From: Acidobacteriaceae bacterium
Lineage (GTDB): Bacteria > Acidobacteriota > Terriglobia > Terriglobales > Acidobacteriaceae
Assembly: GCA_025462735.1 (NCBI GenBank)
Contig: JAOAPC010000012.1
Coordinates: 1-64,000 of the forward strand
Length of the DNA: 64,000 bases
Direction: 5' to 3'
Part shown: positions 27,062 to 35,483 of the stretch, piece after piece
How positions within the stretch are numbered: the stretch's first letter is position 1
How the letters are laid out: each line of letters opens with the position of its first letter
Translations under genes and position numbers: made by a program
Notes under the pieces: generated by a model
Told to the model about the DNA's origin: nothing
Database searches by the model: none
The model's input: the letters and a program-made list of their open reading frames with translations, nothing else

Positions 27062-29383
27062 CTATTGAATTGTAACCGCTGCGCTGGCCCCATTGACCGG
27101 AAGCGCCTGCATCGCGGGATCGCGAGCTCCGCCTCTTGCAATGGTAAGCGAAGCCTGCCCCGCCGCTTTCGCCACGAAAGTCAGCGTGACCACAGGTCCC
27201 TGGCCGGAGATGCCCGCGGCCCCGGGGGGACGTGTGGCCGTTACCTGCATAGTGCCGTCATCTTCGCGATGGGTGACGGTGACGATCTGTCCATCCTGCG
27301 AGAGGAAGCTACCGTTTGAGACGTTTGCCACCTGCAAGAGCTTAGGATCGTAGGAAATCTGCATCGGTACCTGGAAAATATTTTGCCCGCCATTCAATAG
27401 CACGTTAACAGTGAATGTGGATCCCACATGCTGGATTGTGTTTGGCGGATCAAAGGCGAAGCTTGCCAGCGAAGAACGCTCCATTAATTGCGGCGTCGGC
27501 ATACTGGAACTCGCAGGTGGAGGCTGCGTCACATTTACAGAGCCAGCGCCGGAGGAAGGCCCAGTCGCTGGGGCAGCCGGAGTTGTCGTAGCCGGCGCGA
27601 CCCGGTTCACACGGCGCAGCGCAATTGCGCTCGCTGTGCCCACGTCTATGGCTTGCTGGTTTATCGCTGTCAGCACTTGCCGGCGCACGATATGCGGTAT
27701 GAGAACAAATACGGTTTCGGTCTGCGAATGATCGACTGTACTTTGTCCGAACAGATATTTGAGGATGGGTATCTGCGCCAGTCCGGGGATTCCGGTTAGG
27801 TTCCTAGTTTGCGAATCCTCGAGCATTCCGCCCATTAGATTAGCTTCGCCCTCGCGCAGCCGGACGACGTGCTCAATTTTCCTCTGACCGATAACCGGTT
27901 GCTGGATGCCACCGATATTCTGGAAACTCGTCACCGACGAAATATCCATGATCGTCTTCAGAGTGACGTCGCCATTGGCATGGATGGTGGGCGTGACGTC
28001 GACATTCACGCCGACATCGATGTACTGAAACTGTGTGTTGACCAGCGGGTTGATACCAACTCCACCGATACCCGGCTGGAATGACCCAGAGGCAATGGGA
28101 ACTCGCGAGCCGATCTTCAGCGATGCCTTCTGTCCGTCGACAGCGCGAATCTGCGGGTTCTGAATCAGCTTGGTGTTGTTATCCGAAAACAGGGCACTGA
28201 CGTTGGCTTGACTGATCGTCACTTGAAAGTCAGTTGCATTCAGATTAGCCAGCGAATTCAGGTTAATGGATCCACTGGTGCTGGTCCCGGTTGTGCCGGT
28301 GTTCGTTGTTGTGCCGTTCGTCGTTGGCGTGGTCGTTGTACTAACGTTCGGCTGCAATTGTATGGTCGCGCTGGTGGGCGGACTGATGCCTAACGTGTGG
28401 GTCTTATCTTTGGTGATCTGCATTACCGCGACATCAACAACCACCTCGGGCTTCGATTTATCGAGGTCGCTGACCAGTTTTTCGGCAAGCGCGATTTGGT
28501 CCGGATTGCCGCGCACCACAATCGCGCCTTCCGATGGCAACGGCTGGATGCGCGCGATCTCGAGAATCTGTCGCAGCGCATTCACCACATCCTGCAGCTC
28601 GGTGGGCTGAGACAAGTTTGAAAGATAAAAGGTCTTGATGATGCTCTGCTCGACTTCTTTACGTTTTGCGGGGTTATCGGCGGCCACGAAAATAGTGTTC
28701 GGGGTCACTGGACGCCAGAAAGTTTTTGACTCCAGCGCTACGATTTGCAGAGCCTCTTCGAGCGAAACCGAATTCAGCTCGACCTTAATACGCCGCGAGG
28801 TGTAATCGGGGTCAAACAAAACGTTGATTCCGGCAAGCTTGCCGATGGTCTCGTAAATAACCTTGCTGTCTTCGGTGATCTTGAGGTTAATGGGGACGTT
28901 CGGGATCGACCCCAATTCGACAGGGCCGCCGGCCTGTTGCATCATCTTGTCGAGTTCACTGGGTGGGGGAGCGGCAGCGCTTGGAGCTGGAGACCTGGCC
29001 CCATCGATCATCTGCTGAGTAACTTTGATTTCCTGTTTTGCAATGGCGCTGGAGGGGTCAATCTCTACGGCCTTTTGGAATTCCGCCATGGCTTCTTCCA
29101 GGCGACCGGCCTCGCGAAGCAGTTGTCCGCGGTGGACGTGTGACGCGCCGGCTAGAAACCGCAGGCGTTCATAAGCTGAGCGGTACGAAACATCCTGTGG
29201 ATTTTGGTCGTAAGCCTTTTTGAAGAAGTCGTAAGCCTGTTCGTAATTCTGCCGCGCCTCGGCGATTTTCCCCTTGTTATACAGCGACTTAGCGCTCTCA
29301 GCTGACGATGGAATGATGAGCGTAAAGAGAAGGAGGAATGTCAACGTTGGACGGAATGCACGCTTAATCGGTGAAATTCTCAA
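27062..29383 (-). CDS. Secretin (GspD/PilQ-like) with N-terminal TPR and C-terminal cohesin-like domain
   Basis: A 773-aa outer-membrane secretin. After a signal peptide it has TPR-like repeats (about 30-125), a linker, N0/N1-type domains (about 160-310) and the secretin pore (about 310-570, with VPIASGSF, IDVGVNVDVTPTI and GIPGLAQIPILKYLFG). A Pro/Ala-rich linker (590-635) leads to a C-terminal beta domain (about 640-773) resembling a cohesin (FDPPNTIQHVGSTFTVNVLL, SYDPKLLQVANVS, VTLTFVAKAAGQASL). The start is TTG, with AAGGAG four bases upstream. It would form the outer-membrane channel for the two pseudopilins next door. The cohesin-like tail is unusual for a secretin and may bind substrate or another surface protein. 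Confidence 0.9.
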   Translation of the reverse strand: MRISPIKRAFRPTLTFLLLFTLIIPSSAESAKSLYNKGKIAEARQNYEQAYDFFKKAYDQNPQDVSYRSAYERLRFLAGASHVHRGQLLREAGRLEEAMAEFQKAVEIDPSSAIAKQEIKVTQQMIDGARSPAPSAAAPPPSELDKMMQQAGGPVELGSIPNVPINLKITEDSKVIYETIGKLAGINVLFDPDYTSRRIKVELNSVSLEEALQIVALESKTFWRPVTPNTIFVAADNPAKRKEVEQSIIKTFYLSNLSQPTELQDVVNALRQILEIARIQPLPSEGAIVVRGNPDQIALAEKLVSDLDKSKPEVVVDVAVMQITKDKTHTLGISPPTSATIQLQPNVSTTTTPTTNGTTTNTGTTGTSTSGSINLNSLANLNATDFQVTISQANVSALFSDNNTKLIQNPQIRAVDGQKASLKIGSRVPIASGSFQPGIGGVGINPLVNTQFQYIDVGVNVDVTPTIHANGDVTLKTIMDISSVTSFQNIGGIQQPVIGQRKIEHVVRLREGEANLMGGMLEDSQTRNLTGIPGLAQIPILKYLFGQSTVDHSQTETVFVLIPHIVRRQVLTAINQQAIDVGTASAIALRRVNRVAPATTTPAAPATGPSSGAGSVNVTQPPPASSSMPTPQLMERSSLASFAFDPPNTIQHVGSTFTVNVLLNGGQNIFQVPMQISYDPKLLQVANVSNGSFLSQDGQIVTVTHREDDGTMQVTATRPPGAAGISGQGPVVTLTFVAKAAGQASLTIARGGARDPAMQALPVNGASAAVTIQ

Positions 29384-29696
29384 AAAACTCCTTCCTCTTC
29401 CTCACTGATAGGCCCGACCGACCTTGACCGCTTTAACCTGTAGGAGAAACGCGATTATAGCACCGCAGTAACCGGTCGAAGTTACTGTTCGCGCTGTACT
29501 TAAACTCACAAGTGCTAACACCAAAGGATCTTTCGTCCGCGGATTCAAGGGTTCGAAATTTCAAGGTTTCCCAGTTCGACATCTCGAAGATTCTCGACGA
29601 CGGCGGGCCCCACGAGGGAGGTTCCCTCCGAATATTTCACGCTGAAACTTTGCAACCTTGAAACATGCAAACCTTTCAATACGGTACCCTATTCCC
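29384..29696. other. Divergent intergenic region between secretin and smpB
   Basis: This 313-base gap should hold the secretin promoter (leftward) and the smpB promoter (rightward). It contains a 10-bp inverted repeat, tttcaaggtt at 29559-29568 with aaccttgaaa at 29654-29663. No gene is supported. Confidence 0.4.
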
Positions 29697-30224
29697 ATGG
29701 CGCGTCAGGCGACTCACCAAACCAAGCCGAATGCTGAGAAAAACAAGCGCCGCGATCCGACCGCCGCTGGGCAGAGAGATGCCGCTGTTAATAGGATCGC
29801 TTCTCATAACTACTTCTTGCTGGAAAAATTTGAGACGGGGATTGCCTTAACAGGTACAGAGGTAAAGTCGGTTCGAGGGGGCTTAGTGAACCTGAAGGAC
29901 TCGTACGGCCTCGTAAAGGATGGCGAGTTGTGGCTGCTTAACTGTCATATTGGAGCCTACGAACACGGCAACATCTACAACCACGCGCCCCTGCGCACCC
30001 GGAAGTTGCTGGTACATAAAGAGGAAATCCGTAAGCTGATTGGCCAGACGCAGCAAAAGGGGCAAACCCTGATACCCGTTCGAATGTATTTCAAGAATGG
30101 CCGAGTGAAGGTTGAACTAGCACTTGCGAAGGGCAAACAGCTCTGGGACAAGCGTGAAACCGAACGCCGCCGCACCGCAGACCGCGAGGCTAGAGAAGCG
30201 GTTGCGCGATCAAGGAAGCGGTAG
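29697..30224 (+). CDS. smpB: SsrA-binding protein
   Basis: SmpB, 175 aa, binds tmRNA and delivers it to stalled ribosomes for trans-translation. Conserved family blocks are present: IASHNYFLLEKFETGIALTG (with the GTEVKSVR that follows), NLKDSYGLVKDGELWLLNCH, NHAPLRTRKLLVHKEEI, LIPVRMYFKNGRVKVELALA and the basic C-terminal tail (KGKQLWDKRETERRR) that enters the ribosome. I chose the ATG at 29697; the frame stays open for 13 more codons but the family starts near here. It has a longer basic N-terminal extension than most SmpBs. No tmRNA gene was recognised in this window. Confidence 0.95.
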   Translation: MARQATHQTKPNAEKNKRRDPTAAGQRDAAVNRIASHNYFLLEKFETGIALTGTEVKSVRGGLVNLKDSYGLVKDGELWLLNCHIGAYEHGNIYNHAPLRTRKLLVHKEEIRKLIGQTQQKGQTLIPVRMYFKNGRVKVELALAKGKQLWDKRETERRRTADREAREAVARSRKR

Positions 30225-30264
30225 CTTGTCGAACTGCGACGCGTGAATTGGCCACTCATTTCTG

Positions 30265-30310
30265 CGGATCCAAAGCAGGTTCCTCACCGCTAAAGCGGTT
30301 CGGAATGACA
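30265..30310. repeat. Copy of the dispersed '...cggaatgaca' repeat
   Basis: The segment gcggatccaaagcaggttcc followed by taaagcggttcggaatgaca resembles the repeat block at 25797-25890 and 52735-52830. It lies between the smpB stop and the next gene's terminator. Confidence 0.4.
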
Positions 30311-30325
30311 GCCTTTAGAAAATAC

Positions 30326-30352
30326 AGAAAAGGGGCGGCGGTGGACCGCCCC
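30326..30352 (-). terminator. Terminator of the 313-aa membrane protein gene
   Basis: On the minus strand GGGGCGG and CCGCCCC form a stem around a seven-base loop, followed by TTTTC. It lies 12 bases after the stop at 30364. Confidence 0.75.
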
Positions 30353-30363
30353 TCGCAGTGCAT

Positions 30364-31305
30364 TCACTTCTGTTCCGGGGTCACCACCTGGGCCTTTTCT
30401 TGTGTTGACGTAGCAACTGGTTGCGTTGTTGCAATCTGCTGAGGGGCAGCAGCCTTGTCGGCATTCTCTGTCCGGGTCAGATCAACATCCTTGATCCGCG
30501 CGGTCGTGAGAATTTTCTCGAGTTGATGGAAGACCTTGCCACGGTCCACTTGCGCAAGATCTTCGTCAGCTTTTCTTGAAGTTTCCACGTCGAGCGCGAA
30601 CTCGTAGCAGGCGCCGTTCTTGTACAGATGGAAATACTTCAGATCGGACTGAAGTTCACCCGATCCGCTCATCTGCTCAACTTCGTTGAACTGGTTCGCT
30701 CCCAGTTTGATGGTTGTGGGTTTCAGCGGCTCAGCGGCTGGCTGATCGCCGGTGGCAGACTTGGCAGTGTCAGCGTCATTCGATGGCGTCGCAAACTGGC
30801 CGCACTGCTCCTCGGTCATGCCTTGATTGACGCTGACGTTAAGCAGCGCGGAAGAAAAATCGGTTTCCGGATACAAGCCATCCGGCATATCCAGCGAGGC
30901 AACTTGTACGGCTCCGGGCTTTGCGAAGCTGGTTTGGACCGGCATTTCCTTCTGTTTGTCCGCGGGCTGCAAGCTGTACTTGCGTGGATAGGTTAATGAG
31001 ACTCCGTAGACTCCGTTCACGTAAGTGGCAGTTGTTGGACGATGCTTCTTCGCTGCTTTCTTCGGCGTTTCTGGAATAGCGGCGGCGCTGATGGGAGCGG
31101 GGGTTTGTACAGCGGGCGTTTCCGGTGCTGTGATTTTTGCTGCCGGACTATCAGGCTTCTTCGAACAACTGACTGCCAGGAACAGCACAATGGTCATTAC
31201 TACTCCGGCGCAAATTGCCGGAAGGTAGATGCTTGACCAGCTGTCACTCTCGATCTGTTTAAAGTTCTGCTTATCGTTTCCTTCTGTGCGATTGATGGTT
31301 GCCAT
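30364..31305 (-). CDS. Single-pass membrane protein with Pro/Ala-rich linker, unknown
   Basis: A 313-aa protein starting at the ATG preceded by AAGGAGGG; the frame is open 66 codons upstream but the ribosome site decides the start. A short cytoplasmic head leads into one membrane helix (YLPAICAGVVMTIVLFLAVSC), then a Pro/Ala-rich linker and a soluble domain. The latter includes VNGVYGVSLTYPRKYSLQP, FSSALLNVSVNQGMTEEQC, ANQFNEVEQMSGSGELQSDL and ACYEFALDVETS. The fold suggests a PsbP-like or similar alpha/beta domain that is found in many uncharacterised bacterial exported proteins. No catalytic residues are evident. It is a single-gene transcription unit. Confidence 0.75.
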   Translation of the reverse strand: MATINRTEGNDKQNFKQIESDSWSSIYLPAICAGVVMTIVLFLAVSCSKKPDSPAAKITAPETPAVQTPAPISAAAIPETPKKAAKKHRPTTATYVNGVYGVSLTYPRKYSLQPADKQKEMPVQTSFAKPGAVQVASLDMPDGLYPETDFSSALLNVSVNQGMTEEQCGQFATPSNDADTAKSATGDQPAAEPLKPTTIKLGANQFNEVEQMSGSGELQSDLKYFHLYKNGACYEFALDVETSRKADEDLAQVDRGKVFHQLEKILTTARIKDVDLTRTENADKAAAPQQIATTQPVATSTQEKAQVVTPEQK

Positions 31306-31605
31306 ATTCCCTCCTTGGGACTGCGCTGAAAAGAGTGGCAACTCTGGGCCCAAGCGAGCGGGTGTTGATTTTTCAGAGCTTAGCGGCAACTCTCGCGATT
31401 GATTTGTGGCCGCTGCAACACGGTGTGGAACTCGCAACACAAATTTTGCCGAGGGATATCGCACCCGGAACCGACGAAGATGAACATCCGATGAACAAAA
31501 CACTTAAGCACCTAAGGTGAACTATGCAGCAGACGTTTTCTGAGCAACTGACCTACAGTTGTGAGTTTAGGGCCGGACTCATGCGAGTCCGGCCTTTGTT
31601 TAGAT
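31306..31605 (+). ncRNA. Intergenic region with a possible plus-strand small RNA
   Basis: Between divergently read neighbours (the 313-aa gene to the left, the CYTH gene's 3' end to the right) lie three consecutive hairpins: CACCTAAGGTG (31509-31519), CAACTG/CAGTTG (31545-31561) and a strong GGCCGGACTC/GAGTCCGGCC stem (31571-31594) followed by TTTGTTT. The last one looks like a terminator reading rightward, yet no plus-strand gene lies upstream in the window. A small RNA starting somewhere in 31330-31500 and ending near 31601 would explain it. No promoter can be assigned, and a bidirectional terminator for the CYTH gene is the simpler alternative. Confidence 0.3.
31571..31601 (+). terminator. 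Strong 10-bp hairpin followed by T-rich tail
   Basis: GGCCGGACTC ATGC GAGTCCGGCC then TTTGTTT. The arms are perfect. It lies 5 bases beyond the 3' end of the minus-strand CYTH gene (31606), but the T-run sits on the plus-strand side. Confidence 0.65.
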
Positions 31606-32214
31606 TCATTCTGCAGTATTCGTTTGGCCAGAGCCAATCGCTTCAAACGTCATTTCTTGAGCGTTGCTTCCGTTCTCTCTTCTCCAAGCAAGAAATAGTC
31701 CGGCGTAGGTTTCTGTGATGTATTGCGTGCGGTCGATTTGAAGATCGCGTGCGAGCGAGTCTATCCATTCCGGCGGACCTTCAATCTCGGCGAAGTTGCC
31801 GATGGGAGTTTCGTCGATCACCACGTATCCTTCTCCGCTTGGAGCCTTCCATTCGGCGCGAAATTTTTCGTAGCGGAAGGAAGGCTCGAACTGCACCGCG
31901 CGGAGGATGGCTTCCATCTTCTCGCCATTTTCTACGCGAGTCTCGGTCTCGATGCGCGTTTTGTGCGGCCCGTCTTTCTTGTCGTTCTTGTTTTTGGTTT
32001 TGTGAGTCAGCACCCAGAGTTCGCCGTACTTGCGCAGGCGGAGCACGTCGCCCCGGTCCCGTAGCGGATGTCCTGGCAGATCAAACAGCACATTCATCTC
32101 GTGAGTTCGGGGCGTGACCTGCTGAAATCCAAGCTGGCGAAGGCGGGCGACGAGGCCGCCTAGACCGGTGAGGCGGAACTTGATTTCGACTTCGTTGGAA
32201 GCGGAACCCGGCAT
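31606..32214 (-). CDS. CYTH domain protein (class IV adenylate cyclase / triphosphatase-like)
   Basis: A 202-aa protein of the CYTH family. The N-terminal ExExK-type motif is EVEIKFRL. Further charged residues that line the triphosphate tunnel are in DRGDVLRLRKYGELWVLTHK, HKTRIETETRVE and VVIDETPIGNFAEIEGPPEW. Members hydrolyse or cyclise triphosphate substrates with Mg2+ (adenylate cyclase CyaB, thiamine triphosphatase or inorganic triphosphatase); which activity this one has cannot be told from sequence. It is cytoplasmic, single-gene, and lies downstream of no obvious operon partner. Confidence 0.85.
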   Translation of the reverse strand: MPGSASNEVEIKFRLTGLGGLVARLRQLGFQQVTPRTHEMNVLFDLPGHPLRDRGDVLRLRKYGELWVLTHKTKNKNDKKDGPHKTRIETETRVENGEKMEAILRAVQFEPSFRYEKFRAEWKAPSGEGYVVIDETPIGNFAEIEGPPEWIDSLARDLQIDRTQYITETYAGLFLAWRRENGSNAQEMTFEAIGSGQTNTAE

Positions 32215-32281
32215 CAGGCCCAGTATACGGCGCGTAAGTTGAACTCGGAAGATGAAGTCGGGTGTGGTTCAGAGCGAGGCG

Positions 32282-33253
32282 CTAGCTGAAAGTCGGCAGC
32301 TTCATGAGATCGTTTGCCGGCACCTGTTCAACCGGTTGTCCGGCTTTGCGCCAGGCGGCGAGTCCGCCGGTGATCACAAACGCGCGAAAGCCTTGCTTTC
32401 TAAGTAGCCGCGCCACACGGGCGCTGGTGGCTTCGCGGGCTCAAGTGCAGTAGAGATAAATGTCCTTGTCGTGCGGCAGGGTTTTCAGTTCGTCCGCCAG
32501 CCGGTTAGGTTCAATGCGAATTGATCCTGCAATCCGCTGGGTGCCGGGATCGTAATACCCGTGACTGCGCACGTCAGCCAGTATGACCTCTTTGTCTCCC
32601 TCAGCAGATAGTCGGAGCGCGATTTCTTCGACTCCGACGTGCGGAGGCAGGCCATAAACGCGATAACGAAAATACTGGAAGATGCGGTAAGCGGCGAATG
32701 CCACCAGTGCAAAAATAGCCAAAGCCGCGATGGTGCGGCTTCCGGTCTGCAAGCCATCGGTGATGTGTGCGACAAAGTCACGGAAGATAAAACCCGCTCC
32801 TCCGTAGGCCAGGATGTAAAGGCAAGCACCGGCTATATCAAACTGCAGAAACTGCGACACCCTCATCTTCATGCTGCCGGCCAGCGGCGCTGCCATAGTG
32901 TTCACGCCAGGAATAAACTTGATAAAGAGTAAAGTGGTCCGGCCGTGTTTGTAAAAACTTTCTGCCGAACGCAGAATGCAAGTTTCAGGGTTGAGCGATA
33001 TACCGCAAACAAATCCGAGGAACGCCCATCCCGTTTTGCGGCCAAGGAAAAAGAGTAGCGTGTCACCGAGCAGCATTGCGGTGATCGCGGCCAGGAACGC
33101 GAAGGGCGCGCTCATAACGTGGGCAGCCGCAGCAGAACCAGCCGCAACCAGCGCTAAGGCAGCCGGGGCGGGAAGTCCACAGGCCTCTGCCAAAACGATA
33201 AGGAAGAGCAACGAATGGCCGTGATGTGAAACCGCTCTAAGCAGATCGTTCAT
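32282..33253 (-). CDS. DedA-like membrane protein fused to rhodanese, with in-frame TGA at the active-site loop
   Basis: The first 270 codons (33253 to 32444) encode a DedA/SNARE-associated membrane domain (FLIVLAEACGLPAPAALALV, LLFIKFIPGVNTMAAPLAGS, about four to five helices) and a rhodanese domain (EVILADVRSHGYYDPGTQRI, KDIYLYCT). A TGA at 32443-32441 stops the frame. After it the same frame runs on for 52 codons with clear rhodanese sequence (AREATSARVARLLRKQG, ITGGLAAWRKAGQPVEQV) to a TAG at 32282. As I recall the family, relatives have Cys at the TGA position (YCTC-x-x-EATSARVA). So this is either a fresh nonsense mutation or a selenocysteine codon. The start is the ATG at 33253, by family length. 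A membrane-bound sulfurtransferase or redox role is inferred. Confidence 0.75.
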
Positions 33254-33270
33254 GTAGACCAGAGTACAAG

Positions 33271-33297
33271 AAAAAAAGGACGGCCGCAGCCGCCCTT
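33271..33297 (-). terminator. Terminator of the DUF5818-type gene
   Basis: On the minus strand GGGCGGC/GCCGTCC (one G-T pair) closes a four-base loop and is followed by TTTTTTT. It lies 19 bases past the stop at 33316 and just before the start of the DedA fusion gene. Confidence 0.85.
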
Positions 33298-33315
33298 GAC
33301 CTGAACCAAAACACA

Positions 33316-33645
33316 TTACATTGCGGAGGACGCCTTTTTCAGCATCTTGACGCTCATGACGTGGATCTGGTTTTTGTCAGCGTAAACGTGGGCGCTGAGT
33401 TGAACATGATGGCCTTCATGACCCTTCAGGGTCTCGGGATTCATAACGTCCCAGCTTTTTTGGTCGGCGTCGGAGACGAATGTCACTTTGTCACCTTCGG
33501 CCTTGACCGTTCCCTTCAGCGTTTTTAGCGGCGCAGCAGCTGCTTTGTCCTTACCCATGTCGCAGCTCTTGCCCATCTCCTGCGCCATAGCGGTCATGCT
33601 GAATGCGAGACAAACTGCAAATATCAAAATCCACAGCTTCTTCAT
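33316..33645 (-). CDS. Secreted DUF5818-type protein
   Basis: A 109-aa exported protein with a Sec signal (MKKLWILIFAVCLAFSMTAMA). The mature part, LKTLKGTVKAEGDKVTFVSD then WDVMNPETLKGHEGHHVQLS, matches the DUF5818 style common in Acidobacteria, a small OB-like beta domain. It probably sits in the periplasm. Function unknown. The ATG at 33645 is chosen because AAAGGAG precedes it by about 10 bases and the signal peptide begins there; the frame is open 22 codons further upstream. It has its own terminator. Confidence 0.75.
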   Translation of the reverse strand: MKKLWILIFAVCLAFSMTAMAQEMGKSCDMGKDKAAAAPLKTLKGTVKAEGDKVTFVSDADQKSWDVMNPETLKGHEGHHVQLSAHVYADKNQIHVMSVKMLKKASSAM

Positions 33646-33777
33646 AATGCACAGTCTCCTTTGGAAAACTTGTCCGGTGAAATTAGACTCCATCGTCGAA
33701 TATGAAATCAAGCAGCGAATTGGACGTGGCAGCGAATTGGATGTGAAAGAGACAGAAATGTTACAAGGTGATGAAAA

Positions 33778-34764
33778 CTATTTTTCGCGGGCAACCACGA
33801 ATTCCGGAGCCCAGAGCAGAGCGCGTTTGATCTCGGAACCGGGAAATGTGCAGATCGCCTTGCGGGCGGATTCCGCGAACGCAGCTGCGCGGGTGGTTGC
33901 GGAATCCAGAGACCCGTAACGCTCAAGAATGCCGAGAATCTCCGAATGAGTGACGCCGTTGAATGCGCGCTGGTCGACTACAGTTTCAATCATCTCGCGC
34001 TCTTCTGGGGTGCAGCGCTCGAGAGCGTGAATCACCGCCATAGTCACTTTGCCCTCGCGCAGGTCGCTGGCTACGGGCTTGCCCAGCACACTCTCTGACG
34101 CGGTAAGGTCGAGCACGTCATCTACAATTTGAAATGCCATCCCAAGATCGCGGCCATACCGCGCCACTTGGTCTTCCTGCTCTGGAGTTGCGCCGCCAAG
34201 GATCGCGCCCAGCCGCATGCAGACAGAGAATAGACATGCGGTCTTGCGGTAAATGAGGTCGACGTGTTCGTCCAGAGAAATGAGCTTGCCTAGCTTTTCC
34301 ATCTGCAGCAGTTCGCCTTCGACCATCTGCTGGGTGAGATCGATGAGAGCGTCGAGGATGCGGAAATTTCGTTCTTGTACTGCAACTTTAAACGCCTGCA
34401 TGTAAAGCCAGTCACCCGCCAAGACGCATTTTGAATTGCCCCATTGGGTGTTTGCGGCAGGACGGCCGCGCCGGGTCTCGGCCTCATCGATGATGTCATC
34501 GTGAACAAGAGTCGCGGTATGAATGATCTCAACCACAGCGCCGAGTTTCACGGCGCCGCGCCCTTCGTAATTGAAAAGCTTGGAGGAGAGCAGCAGCAGC
34601 GCCGGACGAATCCGCTTGCCTCCGCCTCCGCGCAGGTATTCCCCGATTTCGGTGATCGCGGTGACGTCTGAAACCGTGTCGCGGCCAAACTCGCGCTCGA
34701 TGGCAGCGAGATCGTCCCGGAGAAGTTCGAAAACTTCCGTTCCGTTAATGGCAATGGTGTTCAT
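33778..34764 (-). CDS. Polyprenyl diphosphate synthase
   Basis: A 328-aa trans-polyprenyl synthase that condenses isopentenyl diphosphate onto an allylic primer to give the side chain of respiratory quinones. The first Asp-rich motif is DDIIDEAETRRG (Asp89-Asp93), the second IVDDVLD (Asp215-Asp219). Also seen are GGKRIRPALLLL near the N-terminus and VLAGDWLYMQAF. The residues before the first motif (IIHTATLVHDD) are small, which fits a long-chain product (C35-C50), but the exact length cannot be given. It follows a repeat element and precedes an unrelated DUF5818 gene, so it is not in a quinone operon. Confidence 0.92.
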   Translation of the reverse strand: MNTIAINGTEVFELLRDDLAAIEREFGRDTVSDVTAITEIGEYLRGGGGKRIRPALLLLSSKLFNYEGRGAVKLGAVVEIIHTATLVHDDIIDEAETRRGRPAANTQWGNSKCVLAGDWLYMQAFKVAVQERNFRILDALIDLTQQMVEGELLQMEKLGKLISLDEHVDLIYRKTACLFSVCMRLGAILGGATPEQEDQVARYGRDLGMAFQIVDDVLDLTASESVLGKPVASDLREGKVTMAVIHALERCTPEEREMIETVVDQRAFNGVTHSEILGILERYGSLDSATTRAAAFAESARKAICTFPGSEIKRALLWAPEFVVAREK

Positions 34765-34769
34765 AATCT

Positions 34770-34898
34770 TTCACCACGGAGGCACGGAGTCACGGAGAAA
34801 CACAAGTGCAGAAAAGTATTACAACAATGGATGCGGATCCCCAGGATTCGTCATCAATGTAAAAGCTCCTCTCCGTGTCTCTGTGCCTCCGTGGTGAA
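34770..34898. repeat. Inverted repeat of the 'caccacggaggcacggag' element
   Basis: The word ttcaccacggaggcacggag (with tcacggag following) at 34770-34797 recurs inverted at 34871-34898 (ctccgtgtctctgtgcctcc then gtggtgaa) with two mismatches and a 73-base spacer. It belongs to the family of 'ccacggag' / 'ccgcagag' repeats seen elsewhere in the window. Confidence 0.75.
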
Positions 34899-34900
34899 CT

Positions 34901-35398
34901 CTAATTGCTCCGGTAATTCGTAAACTGCATATCAATCCCAAAATCCTGCTGCCGCAATAGCGCAATAATTTCTTGCAGCGAATCCCGATCCTTGCCGCTG
35001 ACTCGCACAACATCGCCCTGGATCGATGCCTGAACTTTTTTCTTGGAATTTTTGATCGTCTTGACGATGTCGCGGGCCTTCTCGATCGGAATGCCCTGCT
35101 GCATGGTGATCTTTTGTCTCACCGTACCTGCCGTTGCAGGTTCGACCGCGCCGTAGGTGAGGCCTTTGAGGGGCACGCCGCGCTTAACCAGTTTTTGCTG
35201 CAAAATGTCGTTCACCGCTTTGAGCTTGTATTCGTCGATCGAACTTAGAACGATCGCGTCTTTTCCTTCCATGTCGACGTTCGATTTCGAGTCTTTCAAA
35301 TCGAAACGGGTATGGATTTCCTTGATCGCCTGCTGGATGGCATTGGTGACCTCCTGCAGGTTGATCTGACTGACGATGTCAAAAGTGTTCTCGGGCAT
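34901..35398 (-). CDS. YajQ family nucleotide-binding protein (DUF520)
   Basis: A 165-aa YajQ/DUF520 protein. Hallmark blocks are FDIVSQINLQEVTNAIQQA, RFDLKDSKSNVD, LKAVNDILQQKLVKRGVPLK, EPATAGTVRQKITMQQGIP and VQASIQGDVVRVSGKDRDSL. Some members bind cyclic di-GMP or nucleotides and act as regulators; for this one only the family is certain. It is cytoplasmic and stands alone between two repeat-bearing gaps. Confidence 0.92.
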   Translation of the reverse strand: MPENTFDIVSQINLQEVTNAIQQAIKEIHTRFDLKDSKSNVDMEGKDAIVLSSIDEYKLKAVNDILQQKLVKRGVPLKGLTYGAVEPATAGTVRQKITMQQGIPIEKARDIVKTIKNSKKKVQASIQGDVVRVSGKDRDSLQEIIALLRQQDFGIDMQFTNYRSN

Positions 35399-35483
35399 GA
35401 CCTAATAGATTAACGTAGTTTAACGAATGATTCCCAATGGAAACGATTTTTGACGCCGAGAGCAATTTGTCTGCAGGAAGACT

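Noticed and set aside
29384-29696. A tmRNA gene next to smpB.
   Set aside because: No tRNA-like ends or tag reading frame could be found in the gap.
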